Position numbers and translations under genes: made by a program. DNA of 9,709 nt from an uncultured Clostridia bacterium (GTDB taxonomy: Bacteria; Bacillota; Clostridia; Christensenellales; Aristaeellaceae), in contig CAKTTL010000103.1 in the NCBI GenBank assembly GCA_934615235.1, positions 1-9,709 of the forward strand. The letters run 5' to 3'. Below, piece after piece: positions 1 to 6,765 of this stretch. The notes below the pieces were generated by a model that worked only from the letters and a program-made list of their open reading frames with translations, did not search any database and was not told where the DNA came from. How positions within the stretch are numbered: position 1 is the stretch's first letter; each line of letters begins with the position of its first letter.

Positions 1-19
1 TGTGATTTCTCCATGATGA

Positions 20-382
20 CACCCTTTTTACTGTGATAGTGCCATTATATCACTTGGCTCGTGTAGACGCAACCTAGAAGCCTTTGTAAAATATATAAAC
101 GAAAATGATTTCATAGATGATCAAATAAAAGAAAATATTAAAGGCGAAGGTTCTACTCATAGATCCTCTCGAAATATAAATTTGAGAACCAGATTTATTG
201 TCTTGCAGCGGGACAAGTTTAAATGCTGTGCCTGTGGGGCTTCCCCCGCAAAAGACCCCTCTGTTGAACTTCATGTAGACCACATCATCCCATGGTCAAA
301 AGGCGGCGAAACAGTAATTGAAAACCTACAAACCCTATGTTCGAAATGTAATCTTGGAAAAAGTGATTTGATACTGGATTGA
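20..382 (+). pseudogene. HNH endonuclease, 5'-truncated
   Basis: The open frame starts directly after two stop codons (14-19) and runs to TGA at 380-382. It has no ATG, GTG or TTG before TTG at 182, yet its codons from about 29 onward read as a normal protein (YCDSAIISLGSCRRNLEAF...), so the gene has probably lost its 5' end. Counting from the TTG at 182, the nuclease core is clear: C15-x2-C18 and C53-x2-C56 bind structural zinc, and H31-V-D33-H34, N48 and N57 form the HNH metal site (motif HVDHIIPWSKGGE). HNH proteins cut DNA and occur in restriction, phage and mobile-element contexts. A start at 182 would give only 66 residues with no visible SD. The composition is much more AT-rich than the rest of the window, which suggests transfer. 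Domain identity is secure; the exact 5' junction and any function are not. Confidence 0.6.
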
Positions 383-384
383 TA

Positions 385-480
385 TGTTTCCAAGAACTAT
401 TGATATTAGCTGAGACAGAAGCGGTCAGTCGATTTGTTTCCGAGAACGAACGAGGGGCAGGTGACATCAATACTGTTTCC
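385..480. repeat. Spaced direct repeats, possible IS21-type element end
   Basis: Three related words occur in the same orientation: GTTTCCAAGAAC at 386-397, GTTTCCGAGAAC at 436-447, and a shorter GTTTCC at 475-480. Starts are 50 and 39 bp apart. The first copy is preceded by T, giving a TG end 3 bp after the HNH stop codon. IS21-family elements typically have TG/CA ends and several spaced subterminal repeats bound by IstA; the match in layout is from memory, not a search. No istA or istB gene follows, so this would be a solo relic. The stretch 383-542 contains no convincing gene. Confidence 0.35.
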
Positions 481-539
481 TCGGCCCACGTCGAGGCGGT
501 GGCGCTTTTAATACGCAAAGCGTAAAAATCCATATGCAA

Positions 540-570
540 AGACCCGCTTCCTTCCGGAAAGCGGGCCTTT
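540..570 (-). terminator. Terminator of the motor operon
   Basis: A hairpin with arms CCCGCTT (543-549) and AAGCGGG (559-565) can be extended by a CC/GG pair around a bulge. It lies just past the stop codon of the OmpA/MotB-like gene. Read on the minus strand it is followed by a short T-rich tail (TCTTT). The + strand side is also T-rich (CCTTTAT), so it may work in both directions. Confidence 0.6.
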
Positions 571-583
571 ATCATCCATCTTT

Positions 584-1789
584 TCAGCCCTGCGGCTCGG
601 CCGCCTGGCTGGAAGAGAAGATATTCTGCATGCTGTCGATCATCTCGCCGTCCTTGAGGCGGAACTTGATTTCCACGCGGCGGGAGGCTTCTTTGTTTTC
701 GGTGCCGTCGGCGTTGTAGATCAGCTGGCTTTCCGAGCGGCCGTTCGCCGTGATCATCGCGCGCAGCTGCAGCTTTTCTTCGCGGCTAAGGCTGCTGAAC
801 GAATCGCCCAGGCAGAAGGTGACGACCGCCAGCGCGCGCCGCTGCGAAAGGTCGAGGTTATGCGCGTAGGTGCCGTCGCTGTCGGTATGGCCTTCGATGA
901 TGATCTCCGAAACATATTCCGCGTTCTCCTCGCTCATGAGCGTGCGGAAATACACGGGAATGATCTGTTCCAGCAGCGCGCGGCCCTCCGCCTTGAGCAC
1001 GTCTTTGTCCGTGTCGAAGAAGACCGCGTCCTTGAGCGTGAGCGCGCCCGTCTGCGTGTCGACGTTTACCTCGATGCCCTTTTGCTTGAACGCGTCGCGC
1101 AGCTGTTCGATAATGCGCGAGCGCACGCCGACCAGTTCGTCGATCTGCTGCGCCTGGCTGCTGAGCAGCGTTTCCAGATCCGTCACGCGCAGCTTTTCGG
1201 TCAGCAGTTCCGCATCCTTGGCGCTGAGCAGAATCTGCCGCTGCTCCAGTTCATCGGAAAACGCATCGAGCTGCTTGGAGTATTCGTCCAGCTGCGCTTT
1301 CGCGTCGTCGATTTCCGCCTGCGAAAGGGAAAGCAGTCGTTCCTGTTCCTCGATCTTCGCCTGCTGCAGAATCAGCTTTGCAAGCGATTGCTCCAGCTCG
1401 GCCTGCTTTTCGGAAAGCGTCTGCTGGCTTGTAGAAAGCTCGTCTTCGCTCTTTTGCAGTGCGGCCGTCTTGTCGTCCAGTTCCAGCTGCTGCTGGCCGA
1501 GCTCCAGTTGCTTGGTGTTGAGCAGCGTGCGCACGCTGAGCAGCTCTTCCTGCTGCTGCGCCAGCTCGCTGCGCGCCCGGGCCAGTTCGTCCTCCTGCTG
1601 CGTCAGCTGCGCTTCCTTTTCAGCCAGCTCCGCCTGCTTCGTCTCCTGCAGGGAAAGATAGCGATTGAAGGAAAGGAACAACAGCAGAATGAACATCAGC
1701 AGCAGCGCCGCCATCATATCCGAATACGACATCCAGTAGGAGTTGTTATTCGGATTGGCCGCACGGCGCTTCGTCCGCTTTGCCAGCAA
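584..1789 (-). CDS. ZorB/MotB-like OmpA-family motor subunit with long heptad rod
   Basis: Predicted 401-residue inner part of an ion-driven stator complex. A basic N-terminus is followed by the MotB-type signature Y22-S-D24-M-M and one membrane helix (about 24-42); Asp24 is the expected ion-binding residue of MotB/ZorB proteins. Residues 45-235 form a Q/E/K-rich helical rod with Leu, Ile or Val at every seventh position from 55 to 216. Residues about 240-376 are an OmpA-like peptidoglycan-binding domain: GHTD ending at D303, then N-x2-L-S-x2-R318-A, then S-R-R-V-E-I. The start is TTG at 1787-1789, supported by GGAGGTGA six bases upstream inside the previous gene. The gene begins one base after that gene's TGA, so translation is probably coupled. 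The rod makes it longer than ordinary ZorB or MotB. Membership in the stator family is confident; a defence role is not shown. Confidence 0.85.
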   Translation of the reverse strand: MLAKRTKRRAANPNNNSYWMSYSDMMAALLLMFILLLFLSFNRYLSLQETKQAELAEKEAQLTQQEDELARARSELAQQQEELLSVRTLLNTKQLELGQQQLELDDKTAALQKSEDELSTSQQTLSEKQAELEQSLAKLILQQAKIEEQERLLSLSQAEIDDAKAQLDEYSKQLDAFSDELEQRQILLSAKDAELLTEKLRVTDLETLLSSQAQQIDELVGVRSRIIEQLRDAFKQKGIEVNVDTQTGALTLKDAVFFDTDKDVLKAEGRALLEQIIPVYFRTLMSEENAEYVSEIIIEGHTDSDGTYAHNLDLSQRRALAVVTFCLGDSFSSLSREEKLQLRAMITANGRSESQLIYNADGTENKEASRRVEIKFRLKDGEMIDSMQNIFSSSQAAEPQG

Positions 1790-1790
1790 A

Positions 1791-3266
1791 TCAGCTCACC
1801 TCCCGCTCTCCGCCGCTTTTGCCGCCCGTGCGCCGGAACGTCTGCTCCACCTGGCGCATGGTCTCGTTTATATCGCCGAGCGTGCCGTTGATCTGACGGA
1901 TCAGGTTATGCATGTTCTCGTCGAACAGGCCGAGCGCGTTGGCAAGCCCCACCTCGATGCTCTCGACAAAGCTCTTGTACGCGCCGCCGAGCATATCGGC
2001 GCTCTGGCGCATATCGGCCGCCACCTGCTCGAGCGCCTCGTTCTGCGCGTCGTTCTTTTCCTTCATGGCGGTCACAAACTTGTCCGTCCAGACGGAATAA
2101 TCCTGGAAGCTGGCCTGCAGCTTGGTCTGGTATTCCTGAATGGCGGAAAGATAACGCGTCTGCTTTGCCTGCGCGTCGGCCACCTCGTCCAGCAGCTGCA
2201 CGGTGTTCGACTGCGTGCGGTCGATCTGCCGGTACGCCTTGTCCATCGCGTCCACGAAACCGGTAAACTTTTCCAGCGTCTCGCGCGTTTCGCTCTGCAG
2301 CGCCTGCATCTGTCCGGCAAGCTCGCGCACCGCGTCGGCCGTGCGCAGCGATTCCTCGCCGCTTCGTTTCTGCGCGGCGTTCATCTCTTCCAGCACGCCG
2401 GCCAGCCCCTTCAGCTGCCCGGAGAGCGACGCATCCATCTGCTCGATAAACCGGTTGACGATCGAATTCATGCCGTCCACCTGAGCGCGCGTCGCAGCGT
2501 TCATGAAGCGATCCATCGATTGCTGCACGGGCGTCATCGCGGCGCTGACGGCCTGATAAATCTGTTCGGCCACGCGTTCGCCCAGCGCGCGGGTGAAGCC
2601 GGTAATCGCGTCCGCCTGTTCGCGCTGATAGGCCAGCAGCTGCGCGCCCGCCTCCGCCGGCTGCGGCACGCCGTAGGCGTAGAAGGCCGCGAGGAATTTT
2701 TCCAGGGCGCGCTTCGCGCGGCCAATCGCGAATCGGTGCAGCATGTTAAACGTGAGCGACGCAATCACGCCGACGATGGACGTGTAAAATGCCAGCGAGA
2801 TACCGTTTGTCAGATCGGCGTAGGTTGCGGTGTCCATCAGATCCACGCCCGACAGGCCCAGCGAAAGGCCCACGAACGTGCCCAGAATGCCCAGCGACGT
2901 GCAGAAGCCCGGCACCAGATCGGCCAGCCCCGCGCGCCCTGGCTGATCGATCGCCGTCTCTTCGTTGACGTAATCCGCCACGTCGCACGCCTGCGCGTTT
3001 TCGCCCACAGCGCTGATGGACGTGAGATAGCTGTGCCAGACGGGCTGCAGCCCCTTGCCCAGGAATTTCACATCCTGCCAGACGGGCCGCGTCAGCTTCG
3101 CGTTCGCGCCCTCCTCCAGCAGTTCCGCCGCCCGCTCCAGCGCCGAAGCGCTCTTTGAAATGGGGCGGATGCATTTGACGCAGCCGATGACGAATACGAT
3201 CGCCGTCAGCAGATAGAACATACAGTCCGGGAAGAAAGCGTTCCAGAAGGCCACCAGTTTATCCAT
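1791..3266 (-). CDS. ZorA/MotA-like ion channel subunit with long helical tail
   Basis: Predicted 491-residue MotA/TolQ/ExbB-type channel. Helix 1 is at about 15-33. Residues 65-105 contain the W-x2-Y...D-V-A-D-Y-V-N-E segment seen before the channel in ZorA proteins. Helix 2 (about 118-140) has the family motif L-V-P-G-x4-L-G-I-L-G-T-F-V-G-L with T130, and helix 3 (about 155-176) has Y-T-S-I-V-G-V-I-A-S. Residues 190-485 are a continuous helical, Q/E-rich tail with no recognised domain, as in ZorA, where the tail projects into the cytoplasm. The start ATG (3264-3266) is preceded by GGTGAG. The gene is first in a two-gene operon with the MotB-like subunit and divergent from a marR-type gene. 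TolQ/ExbB or a flagellar MotA fit less well because of the tail and the OmpA partner. There is no zorC, zorD or zorE next to it. Confidence 0.82.
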   Translation of the reverse strand: MDKLVAFWNAFFPDCMFYLLTAIVFVIGCVKCIRPISKSASALERAAELLEEGANAKLTRPVWQDVKFLGKGLQPVWHSYLTSISAVGENAQACDVADYVNEETAIDQPGRAGLADLVPGFCTSLGILGTFVGLSLGLSGVDLMDTATYADLTNGISLAFYTSIVGVIASLTFNMLHRFAIGRAKRALEKFLAAFYAYGVPQPAEAGAQLLAYQREQADAITGFTRALGERVAEQIYQAVSAAMTPVQQSMDRFMNAATRAQVDGMNSIVNRFIEQMDASLSGQLKGLAGVLEEMNAAQKRSGEESLRTADAVRELAGQMQALQSETRETLEKFTGFVDAMDKAYRQIDRTQSNTVQLLDEVADAQAKQTRYLSAIQEYQTKLQASFQDYSVWTDKFVTAMKEKNDAQNEALEQVAADMRQSADMLGGAYKSFVESIEVGLANALGLFDENMHNLIRQINGTLGDINETMRQVEQTFRRTGGKSGGEREVS

Positions 3267-3426
3267 ATTCTCACCCGCCGATTCTTTTTTTGATTCGCCC
3301 GTTCGTTCATCTGTGTTTCATACGATATAAATAACGAAATAAAAGCAATAATTCTTGCATTTTCCACGGAATCCTGCCGTCCGGAGAATTTTTCACGCAT
3401 GTAACCAAGTTTTTACATTTTCCTGA

Positions 3427-3455
3427 TTGCATAACGGTTTATTTTACGTTATAAT
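3427..3455 (+). promoter_or_regulatory. Promoter of the marR-type gene with embedded palindrome
   Basis: TTGCAT (3427-3432) and TATAAT (3450-3455) are separated by 17 bp, a near-consensus sigma-A promoter with a predicted start near 3462. The perfect inverted repeat ATAACG (3431-3436) N10 CGTTAT (3447-3452) sits between and partly over the two boxes. A weaker dyad, TTGATATACAA (3462-3472), lies at the start site. Both are plausible sites for autorepression by the MarR protein. I found no equally good promoter facing the motor operon in 3267-3430. Confidence 0.7.
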
Positions 3456-3487
3456 ATTTTATTGATATACAACCGCCCGCCGAGGAT

Positions 3488-3982
3488 ATGCTGCTCGAAA
3501 GGATTGAAAAAATCATGCGCCGTAAAAAAGCAATCGCCCCCGCGCAGCTGGAAAGCATTTCGCGGAATCTTTTCAGCGTCATGCCGCTCCTGCGCAAACG
3601 CCTGCTGCATCTGGATGTGCTGCAGACGGAACACGGCATTCCCCTCTCGCATGTTCAGGTGCTTTCCATGCTGCAGGATAACGGTTCGATGTCCGTTTCC
3701 GAGATTTCCCAGCAGCTTGGCATCGCAAAGCCCAATATTACGCCGCTCGTCGACCGGCTGATTGAAAGCGGCTACGTCGACCGCATCCGCGATACGCGCG
3801 ACCGCCGCGTGGTCAACATCATCATCCTGGACGCGGGCCGCGAGAAGCTTCTCGCGATCGAGAACAGCATCTCCAACCATGTCGCCCAATGGGCGGATGA
3901 GCTGACTGCCGCCGATTTTCGAGCGCTGGACGAATCGCTCGAAACCATCCACCGCGTGCTGTGTCTGCTTCAGAAAAAATAA
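3488..3982 (+). CDS. MarR-family transcriptional regulator
   Basis: A 164-residue winged helix-turn-helix protein of normal MarR size. The DNA-binding part is about residues 50-110: L-S-H-V-Q-V-L-S-M-L, then S-V-S-E-I-S-Q-Q-L-G-I-A-K-P-N-I-T-P-L-V-D-R-L as the recognition helix region, followed by the wing D-x-R-D-R-R-V. The flanking helices would form the dimer interface. MarR proteins usually repress their own promoter and a neighbouring gene until a small ligand binds; the ligand cannot be read from the sequence. The start at 3488 has GAGG only two bases upstream. An in-frame ATG at 3515 has AAAGGA 11 bases upstream, so the start is not settled. The divergent motor operon is the obvious candidate target. 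Confidence 0.85.
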   Translation: MLLERIEKIMRRKKAIAPAQLESISRNLFSVMPLLRKRLLHLDVLQTEHGIPLSHVQVLSMLQDNGSMSVSEISQQLGIAKPNITPLVDRLIESGYVDRIRDTRDRRVVNIIILDAGREKLLAIENSISNHVAQWADELTAADFRALDESLETIHRVLCLLQKK

Positions 3983-3997
3983 AAGAAATCAAACGCG

Positions 3998-4035
3998 CCC
4001 CTGCTGGCATGAATCGCCCAGCGGGTTCTTTTTTT
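3998..4035 (+). terminator. Terminator of the marR-type gene
   Basis: A hairpin pairs CCC and GCTGG (3998-4007, one bulged T) with CCAGC and GGG (4018-4025). It is followed by TTC and seven T (4029-4035). It starts 15 bases after the marR stop codon and its T run overlaps the stop codon of the convergent lacI-type gene. Confidence 0.75.
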
Positions 4036-5032
4036 ATTTCCGGCGGCAGCTGCCGCGGCAGACGACGCGCGCGGGCAGCATTACGGTGCCGCAGGGCGAA
4101 CTGTCGCCGCGGATGCGTTGATCCAGCCGCTCGAACGCCGCCTGCGCCATCGTTTCAAGCGCACCGTCCACCGTGCAAAGCGGCGTGGGCAGCCCGAGCG
4201 CGCGCTCGATATTATCAAAGCCGATCAGCGAAAACTCCTCGCTCATCCCGGCCGCGTCGAGCAGCGAAATCAGCTGCAGCGCCTCGATATCGCAGAAAAC
4301 GACAAGGCCCGTCACGCCGCGGCCGCGCCAGACGCGCAGCGTTTCCAGCGTTTGTTCGTCGCTTTCGCGCCTGTATACCTCCGGCTCCGGCGCTCCCGCG
4401 TCGCGCGCCGCGCGCCGTACGCCCTCCAGCCTGCGCGGAAGCGAATACGCCACCTGATAGCGATAGAGAAACCCGATCCTCTCATTTCCCCGCTCGATCA
4501 GATGCCGCGCGGCGAGATAACCCGCCTGCATTTCATCCAGAAGCACGCAGTCGTATTCCGCTCCGTCCTCCGGGCGGCGGCTGATCATCACAAACGGCAC
4601 GCCCGCCTGCCGCAGCATCGCCACGCTGCGCGTCGAATCGCCGCAGGAGCACAGAAGCACGCCGTCCACCTGCCGGCCGACGGCCGTCGCGACGGCCTGC
4701 GCTTCCTTCTCCGCCCCGTCGTCCGAGCACATGACGAGCTGCGTATAGCCCATCTTCTGCGCGCAGCGATAGAGCGCGTCGATCATCACCGCATAAAACG
4801 GGTTCGTAATCGCGCCGGCGATGACGGCGATCGTCTGCGAGCGCCCCGAGCGCAGCGCGCAGGCCATATCGTTGCGCACATAGCCCAGCCGCGCGGCCAC
4901 CTGCTGGATCTGCCGCCGCGTCGCCGGCGCGATATCCGGCTTCTCTTTCAGGGCATGCGAAACGGTGTTGATCGTGTATCCTGTCTCCGCGGCGATATCC
5001 GCCAGGGTGACGCGCTTGCGCGGTATGCTCAT
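4034..5032 (-). CDS. LacI-family transcriptional regulator
   Basis: A 332-residue regulator of usual LacI/GalR length. The N-terminal helix-turn-helix is clear (V-T-L-A-D-I-A-A-E-T-G-Y-T-I-N-T-V-S, residues about 8-25), followed by the hinge helix region L-G-Y-V-R-N-D-M-A-x-A-L-R-S-G-R-S. The rest is a periplasmic-binding-protein fold for a sugar or derivative (I-A-V-I-A-G-A-I-T-N-P-F-Y, then F-S-L-I-G-F-D-N-I-E). An upstream in-frame ATG at 5062 exists, but it would lie inside the predicted -10 box. ATG at 5030-5032 has GGAGG (5042-5046) nine bases upstream, so I chose that. It is divergent from the arabinofuranosidase gene and most likely controls it in response to arabinose or an arabino-oligosaccharide; that is inferred from position only. 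Confidence 0.88.
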   Translation of the reverse strand: MSIPRKRVTLADIAAETGYTINTVSHALKEKPDIAPATRRQIQQVAARLGYVRNDMACALRSGRSQTIAVIAGAITNPFYAVMIDALYRCAQKMGYTQLVMCSDDGAEKEAQAVATAVGRQVDGVLLCSCGDSTRSVAMLRQAGVPFVMISRRPEDGAEYDCVLLDEMQAGYLAARHLIERGNERIGFLYRYQVAYSLPRRLEGVRRAARDAGAPEPEVYRRESDEQTLETLRVWRGRGVTGLVVFCDIEALQLISLLDAAGMSEEFSLIGFDNIERALGLPTPLCTVDGALETMAQAAFERLDQRIRGDSSPCGTVMLPARVVCRGSCRRK

Positions 5033-5057
5033 CGTTCTTCCCCTCCACATGGACAAC

Positions 5058-5087
5058 ACCATACCACAAGCCCCGCGCCGTTGTCAA
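5058..5087 (-). promoter_or_regulatory. Promoter of the lacI-type gene
   Basis: On the minus strand TTGACA (5087-5082) and TATGGT (5063-5058) are 18 bp apart, with a TG one base before the -10 box (extended -10). The predicted start near 5051 leaves a leader of about 18 bases that contains the SD for ATG at 5032. The -35 box is back to back with that of the arabinofuranosidase promoter. Confidence 0.65.
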
Positions 5088-5095
5088 TTTACCGA

Positions 5096-5124
5096 TTGAC
5101 AGGCCGCGTCTCTGATGATATACT
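5096..5124 (+). promoter_or_regulatory. Promoter of the arabinofuranosidase gene
   Basis: A consensus TTGACA (5096-5101), a 17-bp spacer and TATACT (5119-5124) predict transcription from about 5131. Its -35 box and the opposite lacI -35 box are 8 bp apart and make the inverted repeat TGTCAAT N6 ATTGACA (5082-5101). Confidence 0.8.
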
Positions 5125-5128
5125 CGTC

Positions 5129-5146
5129 TACATTAAGGTTAATGTA
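5129..5146. promoter_or_regulatory. Palindromic operator at the arabinofuranosidase start site
   Basis: TACATTAAGGTTAATGTA is a perfect inverted repeat with 8-bp arms and a GG centre. It covers the predicted start site, where a bound repressor would block the arabinofuranosidase promoter but lies outside the lacI promoter. The centre is GG, not the CG common in LacI-family operators, so the binding protein is an inference. Confidence 0.65.
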
Positions 5147-5189
5147 ATTTCGCGGCTTCGCCGCGACAGATCAAGGAGGCGTTTCCCCC

Positions 5190-6698
5190 ATGAAAAAAGC
5201 CAGCATGATCCTCGACCGCGACTTTGCCATCGGCCGCATCGACCCGCGGCTGTACGGCTCCTTCATCGAACACCTCGGACGTGCCGTCTACGGCGGCATC
5301 TATGAGCCCGGCCACCCCACGGCGGACGAAAACGGCTTCCGGCGCGACGTGATCGACATGGTACGCAAGCTCGGCGTGCCGATCGTCCGGTATCCGGGCG
5401 GCAACTTCGTTTCCGGTTTCAACTGGGAAGACAGCGTCGGCCCGCGCGGCGAGCGCCCCAGCCGGCTCGACCTCGCCTGGTTCACCACGGAAACCAACGA
5501 GGTCGGCCTGCACGAGTTCGTCGACTGGGCGAAGCAGGCTGATTCGGAGGTTATGTACGCCGTCAATCTCGGTACGCGCGGCCCCGACGCGGCGCGCAAC
5601 GTCGTCGAATACGCCAACCATCCCTCCGGCAGCTATTGGAGCGACCTGCGGCGCAAAAACGGCGCGGAAGCGCCCTTTAATATCAAGCTCTGGTGCCTGG
5701 GCAACGAAATGGACGGCCCCTGGCAGATGGGGCACAAAACCGCCTATGAATACGGCCGCACCGCCAACGAAGCCGCAAAGCTGATGAAGTGGGTCGACCC
5801 GTCCATCGAGCTGGTCGCCTGCGGCAGTTCTTCCTTCACGATGCCCACGTTCGGCTCCTGGGAATACGAAATGCTCGACGAATGCTACGAAAACGTCGAT
5901 TACGTTTCCCTGCACCGCTATTACGGCAACCCCACCGACAACACGCCGGATTTCCTCGCCCGCAATATGGACATGGACAGCTTCATCAAGACCGTCGTCT
6001 CCATCTGCGACGCGGTGGGCGGCAAAAAGCACAGCAAGAAAAAGCTGAACCTCAGCTTCGATGAATGGAACGTCTGGTATCATTCCCACGCGCAGGACAA
6101 CGAAGTCTGGAAGCAGGATAAATGGAACCGCGCCCTGCCGCTGCTGGAAGACGTTTACAACTTCGAAGACGCGCTGCTGGCCGGCAGTATGCTCATCACC
6201 CTCCTGCGCAACGCCGACCGCGTGAAGATCGCCTGCCTCGCGCAGCTGGTCAACGTCATCGCGCCGATCATGACGCGCAACGGCGGCGGCGTCTGGGCGC
6301 AGACGATCTACTGGCCGTTCATGCACGCGTCCAAATACGGCCGCGGCACGGCGCTTCGTCCGGTCGTCGACAGTCCGGTGTACGATTGCTCCGACTACGA
6401 CGCCGTCCCGCTCGTCGACGCAACCGCCACGCTCGCCGACGACGGCTCCGTCACCCTCTTCGCCGTCAACCGCGATCTGAACGAGGATATCGAGCTTTCC
6501 GCCGACCTGCGCGCCTTTGGAGATCTGCGCGTGGCCGAGCACATCGTGCTGCATCATGACGACGTGAAAGCCGTCAACACCGAGGACGCTCCGGATACCG
6601 TCTCTCCCGCGCAGGGCGCGCCCGGCGCGCTCGACGGGGGCAGGCTTTCCGTCGTCCTCCCGCGCCTGAGCTGGAACGTGATTCGACTGGTCAGGTAA
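5190..6698 (+). CDS. abfA: GH51 alpha-L-arabinofuranosidase
   Basis: A 502-residue retaining exo-glycosidase that removes terminal alpha-L-arabinofuranosyl units from arabinoxylan or arabinan oligosaccharides. Family GH51 is clear from the N-terminal D-P-R-L-Y-G-S-F-I-E-H-L-G-R-A-V-Y-G-G-I-Y, from R-Y-P-G-G-N-F, from the acid/base motif W-C-L-G-N-E173-M-D-G-P-W-Q, and from the nucleophile motif L-S-F-D-E292-W-N-V-W-Y. Both catalytic Glu are present and the length is normal. The (beta/alpha)8 barrel is followed by a C-terminal beta domain (about 390-502). No signal peptide is present, so it acts in the cytoplasm on imported oligosaccharides. AAGGAGG (5173-5179) supports this ATG. It is a one-gene unit between its own promoter and a strong terminator, divergent from a LacI-type regulator. 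The nearby solute-uptake operon may supply its substrate. Confidence 0.95.
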   Translation: MKKASMILDRDFAIGRIDPRLYGSFIEHLGRAVYGGIYEPGHPTADENGFRRDVIDMVRKLGVPIVRYPGGNFVSGFNWEDSVGPRGERPSRLDLAWFTTETNEVGLHEFVDWAKQADSEVMYAVNLGTRGPDAARNVVEYANHPSGSYWSDLRRKNGAEAPFNIKLWCLGNEMDGPWQMGHKTAYEYGRTANEAAKLMKWVDPSIELVACGSSSFTMPTFGSWEYEMLDECYENVDYVSLHRYYGNPTDNTPDFLARNMDMDSFIKTVVSICDAVGGKKHSKKKLNLSFDEWNVWYHSHAQDNEVWKQDKWNRALPLLEDVYNFEDALLAGSMLITLLRNADRVKIACLAQLVNVIAPIMTRNGGGVWAQTIYWPFMHASKYGRGTALRPVVDSPVYDCSDYDAVPLVDATATLADDGSVTLFAVNRDLNEDIELSADLRAFGDLRVAEHIVLHHDDVKAVNTEDAPDTVSPAQGAPGALDGGRLSVVLPRLSWNVIRLVR

Positions 6699-6718
6699 GA
6701 TTCATCCATATAAAACAG

Positions 6719-6765
6719 ACAGGCTCGCCGCATGGAAAGCGCGGCGGGCCTGTATTTCGCTTTTC
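6719..6765. terminator. Bidirectional terminator after the arabinofuranosidase gene
   Basis: Thirteen-base arms at 6719-6731 and 6741-6753 pair fully except for one G-U type mismatch at 6725, around a 9-base loop. On the + strand the tail is ATTTCGCTTTT. On the minus strand it is TTTTATAT, a better T tract, which fits use by a minus-strand gene ending at 6765 as well. Confidence 0.8.

Noticed and set aside
20..382. HNH protein as the ZorE effector of the neighbouring ZorAB-like pair
   Set aside because: It is on the opposite strand, convergent, separated by a terminator and repeats, truncated, and much more AT-rich than the motor genes.
285..575. 96-codon minus-strand frame downstream of the motor operon
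   Set aside because: It overlaps the HNH core in antisense and runs through the terminator; no SD and no domain.
860..1891. Two + strand open frames (Leu/Arg/Gln-rich and Ser-rich) over the ZorB-like gene
   Set aside because: Their odd composition mirrors the heptad repeat of the real minus-strand gene.
1743..3158. 471-codon + strand open frame over the ZorA-like gene
   Set aside because: Rich in R, H, L and A with no domain; the minus-strand frame has clear membrane helices and motifs.
5139..6557. 472-codon open frame on the minus strand opposite the arabinofuranosidase
   Set aside because: The + strand gene has both catalytic motifs and an SD; the antisense translation has low-complexity V/H/G/D-rich content typical of a shadow.
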